A program made the position numbers and the translations under genes. The notes below the pieces were generated by a model. It ran no database searches, had not been told where the DNA came from, and was given only the letters and a program-made list of their open reading frames with translations. Shown one piece after another: positions 32,577 through 39,004 of a DNA stretch of 64,000 bases (within the stretch, counting starts at the first letter, position 1; the number at the start of each line of letters is the position of its first letter). This stretch comes from a virus, in the IMG/VR virus record IMGVR_UViG_3300042330_000854, positions 1 through 64,000 of that record. One strand, 5' to 3'.

Positions 32577-32604
32577 TTATTAAATTTAATTAGTAAAAAA
32601 GTTC

Positions 32605-32633
32605 TTGACAAAGAATATAAGTTGTAGTAATTT
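32605..32633 (+). promoter_or_regulatory. sigma70-type promoter
   Basis: TTGACA, 17 bp, TAATTT. The stretch to about 32815 has no gene but several hairpins, including a 14-bp stem with one bulge (ATGCGGTT TTAGTT with its complement) near 32717-32757. Confidence 0.6.
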
Positions 32634-32823
32634 AATATATAAAAAATATACCTTATCCGGTAATAAGTTTTAAAGATAATTTTGATATTTTATAATCTTT
32701 AAAAGTAGTTACATCAATGCGGTTTTAGTTAATAGTAAAAAAAACTAACAACTGCATTCGGCAAATACATTTGTATTTCGCGGTATTAAAAAATATCAAG
32801 TTTTTTATATACCTAAAATTCTT

Positions 32824-32853
32824 TTGACAAAAGAATATAAGTTGTAGTAAATT
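32824..32853 (+). promoter_or_regulatory. sigma70-type promoter
   Basis: TTGACA, 18 bp, TAAATT; the spacer AGAATATAAGTTGTAG is shared with the promoter at 32605, indicating a duplication. Confidence 0.6.
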
Positions 32854-32860
32854 AAGATAA

Positions 32861-32924
32861 GAATTAAAACCTGAGGTCAGGCAACTTGGCAAAGTTGAAT
32901 TAGGTTCGAGTCCTCTTTAATTCT
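32861..32924 (+). tRNA. compact tRNA (possibly Ala, GGC)
   Basis: 64 nt. Acceptor GAATTAA/TTAATTC, D-arm CCTG-AGGT-CAGG with only four loop bases, anticodon-type hairpin CAACT/AGTTG around TGGCAA, T-loop TTCGAGT on a short stem. The anticodon loop is six or eight bases depending on the pairing, so GGC (Ala) is tentative. The four-base AGGT D-loop recurs at 49214. Confidence 0.5.
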
Positions 32925-32930
32925 TATTAT

Positions 32931-33001
32931 GCGGGATTAGCATAAAATTAATGTGCTTGGCTTCCACCCAAGATAAATCGGAGAGTTACCGATATTCCGC
33001 T
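32931..33001 (+). tRNA. tRNA-Gly (TCC) with T-loop AGAGTTA
   Basis: Acceptor GCGGGAT/ATTCCGC, D-stem GCA/TGC around TAAAATTAATG, anticodon stem CTTGG/CCAAG with loop CTTCCAC, T-arm ATCGG-AGAGTTA-CCGAT. The D-loop has no GG and the T-loop no TTC. Related T-loops (AGCGTTA) occur in tRNA-His and a CAT tRNA. Potential substrate of the GlyRS-like protein at 40866. Confidence 0.8.
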
Positions 33002-33062
33002 CTTTAAAATAATAGTTGGTTTGATGATTTATCCTAATTTAAAATCATCGTTTATTTGGTGT

Positions 33063-33158
33063 GACGATTAACCACTTTGCAAAAAAGTTCATCTGCTGAA
33101 GAATAAGATAATGATCTTGGTAGTGCTTGATTAGTAGCAATTATCAAAAATAATCGTC
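33063..33158 (+). ncRNA. structured RNA, family Y copy 1
   Basis: GACGATTA pairs with TAATCGTC (8 bp). Inside are ACTT-TGCAAAA-AAGT (a hairpin with the T-loop of the Pro/Trp tRNAs) and GATAAT/ATTATC enclosing GATCTTGGTAGTGCTTGATT and AGTAGCA. The inner module is repeated at 39892. Confidence 0.55.
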
Positions 33159-33293
33159 CTCTGGTGGGGTGTATATTTATTAAAAATATTTATTTTTGTT
33201 GTCTTACATTGTGTTTTATGTAAAATTTGATAAATATATTTATGAAATTATCCGATTGGGTAAGAAAAGAAACCAATGATCAATTTTTTTAAT

Positions 33294-33356
33294 TGGGATT
33301 TGGTAGAGGATTATTCCATGACAACTCGCAAAGTTTAAGTGCGCCGTTAATCCCAT
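33294..33356 (+). ncRNA. tRNA-like element
   Basis: TGGGATT pairs with AATCCCA (7 bp); inside is TGGTAGAGGATTATTCC and a CGC/GCG hairpin. Size is close to a short tRNA but I cannot assign an anticodon. Confidence 0.4.
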
Positions 33357-33431
33357 TAAAGAAATTTCTTTAATAAAGACAAGTAATAAAAATATATATT
33401 ACTTGTAACGGTGTATAGCAATATCCCTGGT

Positions 33432-33617
33432 TGATTAGAACCAAAATCTAATCACCATTATGGTTAGTAAATAAACCACTCGTAAGAGTTTTTCGTAAGA
33501 AAAATAAGATTATGACGAATTTTCAACTCGTTAGTAACAATAATCCTAAAAAATATTTACTGGCGGATGGTAGAGTTTACTCTACGATCTAGGTTGCTTA
33601 GAACCTTAATCTAAGCA
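33432..33617 (+). ncRNA. pair of matching hairpins with seven-base loops (C at position 33)
   Basis: TGATTAGA-ACCAAAA-TCTAATCA (33432-33454) and TGCTTAGA-ACCTTAA-TCTAAGCA (33595-33617) are the same hairpin with a compensatory A-T to C-G change. Between them lie GNRA-like hairpins CTC-GTAA-GAG and TTTTTC-GTAA-GAAAAA. The loops look like anticodon loops (CAA, CTT) but with C in place of the universal U33. Confidence 0.5.
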
Positions 33618-33679
33618 CTTTTCTTACAGAAGATTATGAAAAATTGTAAAAAAACATATCCTCTGTAAAAAAATAGTTC

Positions 33680-33708
33680 TTGACAAAAAGAACTATAATT
33701 AATAATAT
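33680..33708 (+). promoter_or_regulatory. sigma70-type promoter
   Basis: TTGACA, 17 bp, TAATAT, just before the tRNA-like gene at 33714. A short TTACAGA/TCTGTAA stem element precedes it. Confidence 0.65.
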
Positions 33709-33713
33709 ATTTT

Positions 33714-33801
33714 TATGCTTGGAGAGTAGAATACAGGGAAACTGGCCTTGGTGTTCCAAGGAACGCAAATCACAATTGGTTCAAATCCAATCACAAGCAT
33801 A
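33714..33801 (+). tRNA. tRNA-like gene, family GAGAGTAGAATAC copy 1
   Basis: TATGCTTG/CAAGCATA acceptor, then GAGAGTAGAATAC, and a standard T-arm ATTGG-TTCAAAT-CCAAT. The copy at 47740 has acceptor TTTGTTTG/CAAACAAA (compensatory changes) and the same two blocks. The anticodon arm is unclear (CCTTGG-TGTT-CCAAGG is the best hairpin), so the amino acid is not assigned. Confidence 0.55.
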
Positions 33802-33807
33802 ATTTAT

Positions 33808-33890
33808 GGACACAGTGATATCAGTGGTCAATATCAACGTACTTTTAATACGTCGCGTAAGCTTTCTTGGTTCAATTCCAAGTGTGTCCT
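33808..33890 (+). tRNA. tRNA-Lys (TTT)
   Basis: Acceptor GGACACA/TGTGTCC, D-arm GATAT-CAGTGGTCA-ATATC, anticodon stem ACGTA/TACGT with loop CTTTTAA, T-arm CTTGG-TTCAATT-CCAAG. Standard loops; the variable region is 12 nt with a GC-GTAA-GC mini hairpin. Confidence 0.88.
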
Positions 33891-33903
33891 CTACAAAAAA
33901 TAC

Positions 33904-33932
33904 TTGACAATAAATAAATATAATAGTAAAGT
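33904..33932 (+). promoter_or_regulatory. sigma70-type promoter
   Basis: TTGACA, 17 bp, TAAAGT, ten bases before the tRNA at 33942. Confidence 0.65.
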
Positions 33933-33941
33933 AAGTTTTAT

Positions 33942-34015
33942 TGCGGAGTAGAGAAAAAGACATCTCGCAGGCTTCATGCGCCTGAAATAGTTGGAGCGTT
34001 ACCAACCTCTCGCAT
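33942..34015 (+). tRNA. tRNA with CAT anticodon (Met or Ile2), T-loop AGCGTTA
   Basis: D-arm GAGA-AAAAGACA-TCTC, anticodon stem CAGGC/GCCTG with loop TTCATGC, T-arm GTTGG-AGCGTTA-CCAAC. The acceptor TGCGGAG pairs with the 3' strand only if one T is bulged. The T-loop is identical to that of tRNA-His at 40042, and both D-loops contain AAAAG and no GG. Confidence 0.72.
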
Positions 34016-34021
34016 CTTTAA

Positions 34022-34111
34022 TGGCGCGTACTCTAATGGTAAGAGACAAGATTGTTAATCTTGCGTATTCCGATTTTCGGTATGTTGGTTCGATCCCAAC
34101 CGTGCTAGCCA
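34022..34111 (+). tRNA. tRNA-Asn (GTT) with extended variable arm and encoded CCA
   Basis: Acceptor TGGCGCG/CGTGCTA, D-arm CTC..GAG with TGG, anticodon stem CAAGA/TCTTG with loop TTGTTAA, T-arm GTTGG-TTCGATC-CCAAC, discriminator G followed by CCA. Its variable region is 20 nt and holds CCGA-TTT-TCGG, where five would be normal. Confidence 0.88.
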
Positions 34112-34155
34112 ATATGTTAAAATAAAGTATATTCAATTACGATATATTTTAAATT

Positions 34156-34230
34156 ATCCTTGTGGTGTAGAAGTTAACATGTCAGTCTCCAAAACTGAAG
34201 TCCAGATTGCAAAATTCTGCAAGGATGCCA
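34156..34230 (+). tRNA. tRNA-Trp (CCA) with T-loop TGCAAAA
   Basis: Acceptor ATCCTTG/CAAGGAT, D-stem GTG/CAT around TAGAAGTTAA, anticodon stem TCAGT/ACTGA with loop CTCCAAA, T-arm CAGAT/TTCTG around TGCAAAA, discriminator G, CCA encoded. D-loop and T-loop are both of the type seen in tRNA-Pro at 36223. Confidence 0.82.
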
Positions 34231-34267
34231 TAAAAATTATTAATATAATTCAATATAGGAGATTAAT

Positions 34268-34384
34268 ATGACTGATAATACAAATGATTACAAAGATGAC
34301 ATTTCAGAAGAATATATTAATTTTTTAGAAAATAAATCATCCTATTTAGATGATGAAGAATGGGAATTAGTAGATTCAATGTAA
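34268..34384 (+). CDS. 38-residue acidic protein
   Basis: ATG behind AGGAG. MTDNTNDYKDDISEEYINFL then a second acidic helix ending ELVDSM. Lies between tRNA-Trp and the Z elements. Function unknown. Confidence 0.6.
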   Translation: MTDNTNDYKDDISEEYINFLENKSSYLDDEEWELVDSM

Positions 34385-34392
34385 TTTAGTTA

Positions 34393-34421
34393 TTGACATA
34401 ATTCAATAATTGAGTTATAAT
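34393..34421 (+). promoter_or_regulatory. consensus sigma70-type promoter before the Z elements
   Basis: TTGACA, 17 bp, TATAAT: the only perfect consensus seen in the window. It drives a stretch with four Z elements and tRNA-Gln. Confidence 0.85.
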
Positions 34422-34428
34422 AATTTAA

Positions 34429-34484
34429 AGATTAGTTTCAGCAAAAATAATTATTTTTTTTTGATAAAAAACAAACACTAATCT
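34429..34484 (+). ncRNA. Z element 1
   Basis: Preceded by TTTAA; AGATTAGT pairs with ACTAATCT. After the 5' strand comes TTCAGCAAAAA; before the 3' strand ATAAAAAACA. Shared plan of five elements: TTTAAAG, 6-8-bp stem, TTCnGCAAA, A-rich AAAAAACA, closing strand, usually then G. Confidence 0.6.
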
Positions 34485-34503
34485 GAAATATTTTAAAGTT
34501 TAA

Positions 34504-34604
34504 AGAATAGGTTCTGCAAAATTTCAAATTAGCAAAATCAGATTAATCCTCTGATACCGAGGTTTTATATTTCCTCATTAATATAAAATGTAAAAAACTA
34601 TTCT
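34504..34604 (+). ncRNA. Z element 2
   Basis: AGAATAG/CTATTCT stem, GTTCTGCAAAA after the first strand, GTAAAAAACTA at the end. It carries an extra roughly 50-nt insert with CCTC...GAGG pairing relative to the other Z elements. Confidence 0.58.
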
Positions 34605-34631
34605 GTACTAATTTTCTTTTTAGTTGTTTAA

Positions 34632-34680
34632 AGAATGATTTCAGCAAAATTTAGCTTGGAAATGCAAAAAACATCATTCT
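34632..34680 (+). ncRNA. Z element 3
   Basis: AGAATGAT/ATCATTCT stem; inside TTTCAGC-AAAATTTA-GCT plus GAAA forms a hairpin, followed by TGCAAAAAAC. Nearly identical to the element at 44504, which has TCC/GGA where this has TTC/GAA. Confidence 0.62.
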
Positions 34681-34723
34681 GATTTATTTCCTTATATTAT
34701 ACTTTCTTATTTTATAGTTTAAA

Positions 34724-34780
34724 GGATGAGTTCCGCAAATTTTAAAATTTCAATTTTTGGTTTGAAAAACAAAATCATCC
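34724..34780 (+). ncRNA. Z element 4
   Basis: GGATGA/TCATCC stem with GTTCCGCAAA after the first strand and GAAAAACA near the end; a palindrome AAATTTTAAAATTT lies inside. Confidence 0.58.
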
Positions 34781-34839
34781 TGATTATCTCTTTATAGTTT
34801 AATAGTTTAAAATACTAGAGGGAACATTTTTAGTTTTAT

Positions 34840-34912
34840 TCCAGAATCTTCTAACTGATAAGAAACAAGAATTTGAGTCTTGGCAATGTAGGTTTAAATC
34901 CTACTTCTGGAT
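34840..34912 (+). tRNA. tRNA-Gln (TTG)
   Basis: Acceptor TCCAGAA/TTCTGGA, D-stem TTC/GAA, anticodon stem CAAGA/TCTTG with loop ATTTGAG, T-arm GTAGG-TTTAAAT-CCTAC. The D-loop TAACTGATAA lacks GG and the T-loop has TTT in place of TTC, a milder deviation than its neighbours. The 60 nt upstream contain a tRNA-5'-end-like ATAGTTTAATAG without a partner. Confidence 0.8.
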
Positions 34913-34926
34913 CACATAAAAAATAG

Positions 34927-34955
34927 TTGACATGTACCTAAATCCATAGTAAATT
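34927..34955 (+). promoter_or_regulatory. sigma70-type promoter
   Basis: TTGACA, 17 bp, TAAATT, nine bases before tRNA-Phe. Confidence 0.7.
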
Positions 34956-34964
34956 ATTTTTATT

Positions 34965-35038
34965 GCCGTTTAAGCTAACTTTAGTAGAAGCGCTTGCATG
35001 AAGAGCAAGAGGACTTGGCGCGAAACCAAGAAGCGGCA
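34965..35038 (+). tRNA. tRNA-Phe (GAA) with T-loop CGCGAAA
   Basis: Acceptor GCCGTTT/AAGCGGC, D-stem GCT/AGC around AACTTTAGTAGA, anticodon stem CTTGC/GCAAG with loop ATGAAGA, T-arm CTTGG-CGCGAAA-CCAAG. 74 nt. Another D-loop without GG combined with a T-loop without TTC. Confidence 0.75.
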
Positions 35039-35040
35039 CT

Positions 35041-35170
35041 TTAATCACAGCACAAATTAATATTTTGGGCAAATATTTATAAAATATTATATTAATTTGT
35101 TAAAACGCTCTTATTATCTAGGGCAATGTAGATGTAACAATGATGGTTAAAATCTTCTACCTGTGATTAA
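35041..35170 (+). ncRNA. structured RNA, family X copy 1
   Basis: Outer stem TTAATCACAG/CTGTGATTAA (10 bp). Three internal hairpins: CAAATTAATAT/ATATTAATTTG, GCTC/GGGC, and GTAGA/TCTAC whose loop starts TGTAACAA and ends AAATC. Copy 2 follows 43 nt downstream with different bases in every stem. Confidence 0.68.
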
Positions 35171-35175
35171 AACTC

Positions 35176-35204
35176 TTGACAAGAATGAAAATCAATGATA
35201 AATT
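35176..35204 (+). promoter_or_regulatory. sigma70-type promoter
   Basis: TTGACA, 17 bp, TAAATT, between the two X elements. Confidence 0.7.
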
Positions 35205-35213
35205 ATAATCATT

Positions 35214-35327
35214 AATTACTACAAAATTCAATGTTTTCGATTTTAGCTTAAATATTGAATTGTTAATAGCGTGAAGCAAAACGCAATGCAGATGTAACAA
35301 AGCAAACAAAATCTTCTGCTAGTAATT
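35214..35327 (+). ncRNA. structured RNA, family X copy 2
   Basis: Outer stem AATTACTA/TAGTAATT, hairpins AATTCAAT/ATTGAATT, GCGT/ACGC and GCAGA/TCTGC. The third hairpin keeps the loop start TGTAACAA and the AAATC before its 3' strand. Pairing is preserved with changed bases compared with copy 1. Confidence 0.68.
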
Positions 35328-35392
35328 GATAATTCAAATCAGATAGTGATTTGAAAGTTTATGGTGATAGTTTTCACGCGATAAACAAATAT

Positions 35393-35421
35393 GCGGGCAT
35401 GGCGAAATAGCAGCCGCGACA
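35393..35421 (+). pseudogene. 5' half of a tRNA-Leu
   Basis: ACAAATATGCGGGCATGG is the same as the start of the tRNA-Leu at 31198 with its flank. A D-arm (GCG..CGC) follows, then the sequence leaves the tRNA. No 3' half matches. Confidence 0.6.
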
Positions 35422-35450
35422 AGTAAAAAATATATTTAAAATTATATTTT

Positions 35451-35592
35451 GCTCACGTATCCCAATCGGAAGAGGAAAACGACTCAATCCTGAGAAAAAG
35501 ACAAGTATTATTTAATACTTTCGGTGCAATTCCGATAAGGAAAAAAACAGAAAATCGTTTAGTTGTCGGTTCGAATCCGACCGTGAGTACCA
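35451..35592 (+). tRNA. interrupted tRNA (inferred Phe, GAA) with 65-nt insert and encoded CCA
   Basis: Acceptor GCTCACG/CGTGAGT, short D-arm TCC..GGA, T-arm GTCGG-TTCGAAT-CCGAC, discriminator A and CCA. Anticodon stem AACGA pairs with TCGTT across 72 nt. Removing 35485-35549 after U33 gives loop CTGAAAA (Phe). The insert repeats the architecture of 31198: (A)TCCT/AGGA, AAGTATTA/TAATACTT, and TCGG-TGCAATT-CCGA where the other copy has TCAG/CTGA, a compensatory change. If the cut is one or two bases later the anticodon would be CAA instead. Confidence 0.72.
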
Positions 35593-35604
35593 TTAGAGGA
35601 AAAA

Positions 35605-36087
35605 ATGACAAATAATAATGAAAAAACAATAGTTTCATCAAAAGTTTATAAAGATAAAAAATCTAAAAGATTAATACAACATATAAGATATTCAGATGGA
35701 ACAAGAAAAACACGTTCTTATCCAAGAACAATTATGGAAGAATATTTAGGAAGACCATTATTAGACGACGAAACAGTAGATCATATTGATGGTAATGTAG
35801 AAAATAATGATATTAGTAATTTACAATTATTGTCACGAGAAGAAAATGCCCGTAAAGGCGCTTTGGGAAATAAACATACATTAGGTCGTAAACAATCTGA
35901 AGAACATAAACGAAATGGTGCTAAAAACGGCCAAGCAAAATTAACAAATGAACAAGTAATTTATTATAGAAAATCTTATGAAGATAAATCTCTTACTAAA
36001 AATCAAATAATAGAATTAACAAACATGAGTAGGCCCGCTATTGAAAATATTTTAAATTACAAATCATATGTAAATACTAAAAACTAA
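35605..36087 (+). CDS. HNH homing endonuclease
   Basis: 160 residues. EETVDHIDG-type core here is DETVDHIDGNVENNDISNLQ then LLSREENARKG, the classical HNH with His-Ile-Asp, Asn and His/Asn positions. The C-terminal helix-turn-helix (TKNQIIELTNMSRPAIENIL) probably recognises the target site. It starts 13 nt after the CCA of the interrupted tRNA, typical of a free-standing homing gene exploiting a conserved tRNA. 36088-36222 downstream has hairpins but no gene. Confidence 0.88.
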   Translation: MTNNNEKTIVSSKVYKDKKSKRLIQHIRYSDGTRKTRSYPRTIMEEYLGRPLLDDETVDHIDGNVENNDISNLQLLSREENARKGALGNKHTLGRKQSEEHKRNGAKNGQAKLTNEQVIYYRKSYEDKSLTKNQIIELTNMSRPAIENILNYKSYVNTKN

Positions 36088-36222
36088 TTTAACCTAGGGC
36101 CAATGAAAGATTAATAATCTAAGGTTAAACATGCATTATGATAAATAATGTTGATCTGTGATCACGTAAGATGGTTTGGTGCGTAATGTAAATTACAAAG
36201 ATAATCTTTTCGGAGATTATTT

Positions 36223-36296
36223 TCGGGGTATAGCTCAGAAGTAGAGTGTTCGCTTTGGAAGCGAAAGGCCGAAATTGCAAAATTTTCTACCCCGAC
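36223..36296 (+). tRNA. tRNA-Pro (TGG) with T-loop TGCAAAA
   Basis: Acceptor TCGGGGT/ACCCCGA, D-arm GCTC-AGAAGTA-GAGT, anticodon stem TTCGC/GCGAA with loop TTTGGAA, T-arm GAAAT/TTTTC around TGCAAAA. D-loop AGAAGTA and T-loop TGCAAAA form the same combination as tRNA-Trp at 34156. Confidence 0.82.
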
Positions 36297-36297
36297 T

Positions 36298-36396
36298 TTA
36301 GCAGTATCATGATTTCATGATAAAGAAATTAACCAACTTTTAGCAACGTCCTTTGGTCCCATCTGGTAAGTGCTAATCTCTTTAAGAGTCTGCTAA
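36298..36396 (+). ncRNA. three-hairpin RNA element
   Basis: TTAGCAG pairs with CTGCTAA around three hairpins: TATCATGA/TCATGATA, TTAGCA/TGCTAA and CTCTT/AAGAG. Overall plan similar to family X but no shared loop sequence. Confidence 0.5.
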
Positions 36397-36406
36397 TAAT
36401 TTTTTA

Positions 36407-36471
36407 TTCCTACGAGCAAACATAGTGACTGCAATCGGCTGTTAACCGATTATTACGTGGAACGTAGGAAG
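36407..36471 (+). tRNA. tRNA-Asn-like (GTT) without a T-arm
   Basis: Acceptor TTCCTACG/CGTAGGAA, D-stem GCA/TGC around AACATAGTGAC, anticodon stem ATCGG/CCGAT with loop CTGTTAA. Only 12 nt (TATTACGTGGAA) separate anticodon and acceptor stems, the size of the TV-replacement loop of truncated mitochondrial tRNAs. A standard tRNA-Asn is also present at 34022. Confidence 0.65.
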
Positions 36472-36513
36472 CTTTTATAAAGATTTAAAATGTATAATTA
36501 AAGGAATAATTTA

Positions 36514-36801
36514 ATGCAACTAGAAAAATGTTTACCGATTAAACAAAGAGATTGGAAAAATTGGCGGGCAAAAAATGAAAAACTTAATGCTGATATTGTT
36601 TTAAAAATTGGTATGAAAGTTCGTGATTGTTTTGGAACTGTTGGGATTATTCAACGTATTGAGGAAGGTTACGATATAGAAGAACATGGCACTATAGAAG
36701 TTTTTCGTTTAGATACAACTGACTATGGCCTTAATAATTGTGAACATTTTTGTTTTTATGATTGGCAAAAACATTTAAGAATTTTAGATATGAATGAATA
36801 A
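36514..36801 (+). CDS. hypothetical protein with SH3-like centre
   Basis: 95 residues; KIGMKVRDCFGTVGIIQRIE suggests a small barrel (KOW-like) domain. ATG behind AAAGGAAT. First gene after the RNA field. Confidence 0.75.
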   Translation: MQLEKCLPIKQRDWKNWRAKNEKLNADIVLKIGMKVRDCFGTVGIIQRIEEGYDIEEHGTIEVFRLDTTDYGLNNCEHFCFYDWQKHLRILDMNE

Positions 36802-36854
36802 TATTTGTTATTCTAACTTAAATACTCAATTAATAAAACTTCTAGGAAAATTAA

Positions 36855-37145
36855 ATGCTCGTATATTATCATAATACTAATCATGCTAGTTTATCTAGCC
36901 TAGTGCTATTAAGTATTCATAAAATAATACAAAAATATAGAGATAACCTTGATCATACGTATATTATTCTTAACAATAATACTTTTGAATTTATAACAAT
37001 AAATTGCCCAAGTGTATTTGGACTTACAAATTTATTAAAAGATCGAATATTTGTTCAAATAAAAATAAATTCTAATATAGAAGACAATGTTATAGAAATA
37101 CATTATGGAGAACATGTATTATTTGACACAATAACTATTCAATAA
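36855..37145 (+). CDS. hypothetical protein
   Basis: 96 residues; helix then strands, no recognised motif. ATG 36855 has only a weak ribosome site (AGGAAAATTAA). Confidence 0.65.
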   Translation: MLVYYHNTNHASLSSLVLLSIHKIIQKYRDNLDHTYIILNNNTFEFITINCPSVFGLTNLLKDRIFVQIKINSNIEDNVIEIHYGEHVLFDTITIQ

Positions 37146-37178
37146 TTTTATAGTTGTCAATTTTATAAAGGTTTTATT

Positions 37179-37544
37179 ATGTATTATTATAAATTAAACG
37201 ATGAAATAAAAAGTTGTAAAAAATATTCTGAAATACCATTTGAACAATTAATTGTTGAAAATGAATCAACTCATTGGAAAGTAACTGCGGATGATGGTAC
37301 TTTTTATTATAATAAAAATAAAATTCATAGAAAAAATTTACCAGCAAGAATAGATGATTTATTTGTTTGTTATTATGAAAATAACCAACCACATAAAGAA
37401 GATGGTCCTGCATTAATTTTTAATAACGGTTATTATTCTTTTTGGTTATATGGAAAAAACTATCTTAATGTAAAAGATTGGTTGACCTATCATCCAAATC
37501 AAGATAAAGTATTTGAAGTTGAAATGTTATTGCGTTATAGTTAA
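37179..37544 (+). CDS. HRLTGPA-family protein (type Q), divergent with two GPA blocks
   Basis: 121 residues. Unlike most copies it has two repeats: HRKNLPARIDD and HKEDGPALIFNNG, then WLTYHPNQDKVFEVEMLLRY. The second repeat is closer to the MORN-like H.E.GPA form, which links the family to that repeat class. Confidence 0.8.
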   Translation: MYYYKLNDEIKSCKKYSEIPFEQLIVENESTHWKVTADDGTFYYNKNKIHRKNLPARIDDLFVCYYENNQPHKEDGPALIFNNGYYSFWLYGKNYLNVKDWLTYHPNQDKVFEVEMLLRYS

Positions 37545-37566
37545 AATTCATAGAAAGGAATTAAAA

Positions 37567-38070
37567 ATGTCATCAGATGAAATTAAAACAGTATTATTAA
37601 GTTATGCTCGTGCATTTAAAGATCATACTGAAAAGCAAATTAAACGAATTTCTAAGAAGAAAGTTGATCAAAATGTAATTCGTATTTTTAAATCAACTAT
37701 TACTGATGAAAAATGGCTAGTTATTTCATATGATGGCGACGATGAAGATTATTCTATGTTTCCTTTTGCTGAAACCGCAAACGAGTGGACAGCATATGTT
37801 CAACATTCACAAGACAATATTGATTCAGACGAAGAAGCTGTAGTAATTATGTTTGCACCTAATTGGTGGAAAGTAAAAGAAAGATATTTTTATGATCAAC
37901 ATTTAGAATTTGTTTTTGGTGATATTTTAAAAGCATTTATTCAAGATGAATATGAAGAAATACAAGAAAATACTTTTATATCCAATATTGGGAATTTAGA
38001 AGAAACTATTGCTGATTTAAAAAATCGCGGATTTAATGTTGAAATGTTTGATGAAAATACATTGCCTTAA
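37567..38070 (+). CDS. hypothetical protein
   Basis: 167 residues from ATG 37567 behind AAAGGA; earlier in-frame codons overlap the previous gene. KKKVDQNVIRIFKSTITDEK then WLVISYDGDDEDYS; acidic C-terminus. Not recognised. Confidence 0.78.
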   Translation: MSSDEIKTVLLSYARAFKDHTEKQIKRISKKKVDQNVIRIFKSTITDEKWLVISYDGDDEDYSMFPFAETANEWTAYVQHSQDNIDSDEEAVVIMFAPNWWKVKERYFYDQHLEFVFGDILKAFIQDEYEEIQENTFISNIGNLEETIADLKNRGFNVEMFDENTLP

Positions 38071-38102
38071 AAATTTTCAAAATAAAAAAAGGATAATTAA
38101 TA

Positions 38103-38327
38103 ATGAATATTAAAGAAATGGTATCAGATAATAAAAAAGTTACATTTGAATATTTTCGTGATAATGAATTATGGTATAAAACAGAAAACGATTTCTTATT
38201 TCCTGTTCCAACTGATGATGTTGGTAATGCTGTTTTTATGAAAGAAGATAAAGCTTTATTGTTTATGCGATGGATTCGTAAACATATTCAAAAATTAGAA
38301 GATGCAAGAAAAAATCAAAATTTATGA
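38103..38327 (+). CDS. hypothetical protein
   Basis: 74 residues, ATG behind AAAGGATAA. Helical end (KALLFMRWIRKHIQKLEDAR). Overlaps the next gene by 4 nt. Confidence 0.75.
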   Translation: MNIKEMVSDNKKVTFEYFRDNELWYKTENDFLFPVPTDDVGNAVFMKEDKALLFMRWIRKHIQKLEDARKNQNL

Positions 38328-39001
38328 TTAATTTATCATTAAATTCTTTTTCTAATATTGATATAGATCAATTATTAAAATTAATTAAAAATTATGCAGT
38401 TGATAATTTAGAGTTATCAACTGCACTTTCTTTAAAACATATTGATGGGTTTGAAAGATTTGCTTCTGTTGATTTTATTAATTTGTTTAATAAAAAATTA
38501 AAAGAAAATAATATAAAAACCTCAATACACGTATTTGGTGAATTAGCTAAACAATTAGGAAACGACAGAATAAATAATATTCCAAAAATCAATTGGGAGC
38601 TATTAGAACGAGTACAATTGAATAGATTTTCAGTTGATATTAATATTGCTTTAGAAAATCTTGAAAATTTAGGCTTTAATGGGCGGTTGATTTTACCAGC
38701 CAATAAAAAAGATTTGGTTATATCTGAATTGCCAATTGACGATAGAATTGATTGGTTATATGATTGTTCTCATGGTAAAGGAATTGAAATAAACTCATAT
38801 CCAATTGATCCTTTGATTAATCGACAAGGTAAAATTGGATTTGCTGGTGGAATTAATAAAAATAATATTTTAAAAATAAATAATAAAATTTTAACATTAG
38901 GTTTTAAAAATTATTATTTGGATATTGAAAGTGGCATACGTGAAAATGATCGAATATCATTTGAAAAAATAAAAAATATATTAGAAATAATAAACAAATA
39001 A
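38324..39001 (+). CDS. TIM-barrel protein similar to phosphoribosylanthranilate isomerase (TrpF-like)
   Basis: 225 residues. WLYDCSHGKGIEIN, KIGFAGGINKNNI and YYLDIESGIRENDRIS correspond to the phosphate-binding GGI..NN and D..SGIR elements of TrpF. Phages carry such TrpF-like proteins without tryptophan-pathway context; the real substrate is unknown. Confidence 0.72.
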   Translation: MINLSLNSFSNIDIDQLLKLIKNYAVDNLELSTALSLKHIDGFERFASVDFINLFNKKLKENNIKTSIHVFGELAKQLGNDRINNIPKINWELLERVQLNRFSVDINIALENLENLGFNGRLILPANKKDLVISELPIDDRIDWLYDCSHGKGIEINSYPIDPLINRQGKIGFAGGINKNNILKINNKILTLGFKNYYLDIESGIRENDRISFEKIKNILEIINK

Positions 39002-39004
39002 TTG

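Noticed and set aside
33748-34005. Open frames on both strands across tRNA-Lys and the CAT tRNA.
   Set aside because: They run through tRNA genes and have no start signal.
34429-34780. Z elements as preQ1 riboswitches (GGTTC...AAAAAACTA resemblance).
   Set aside because: The hairpin and pseudoknot of preQ1-I are not formed, most copies lack GGTTC, and no downstream queuosine gene is present.
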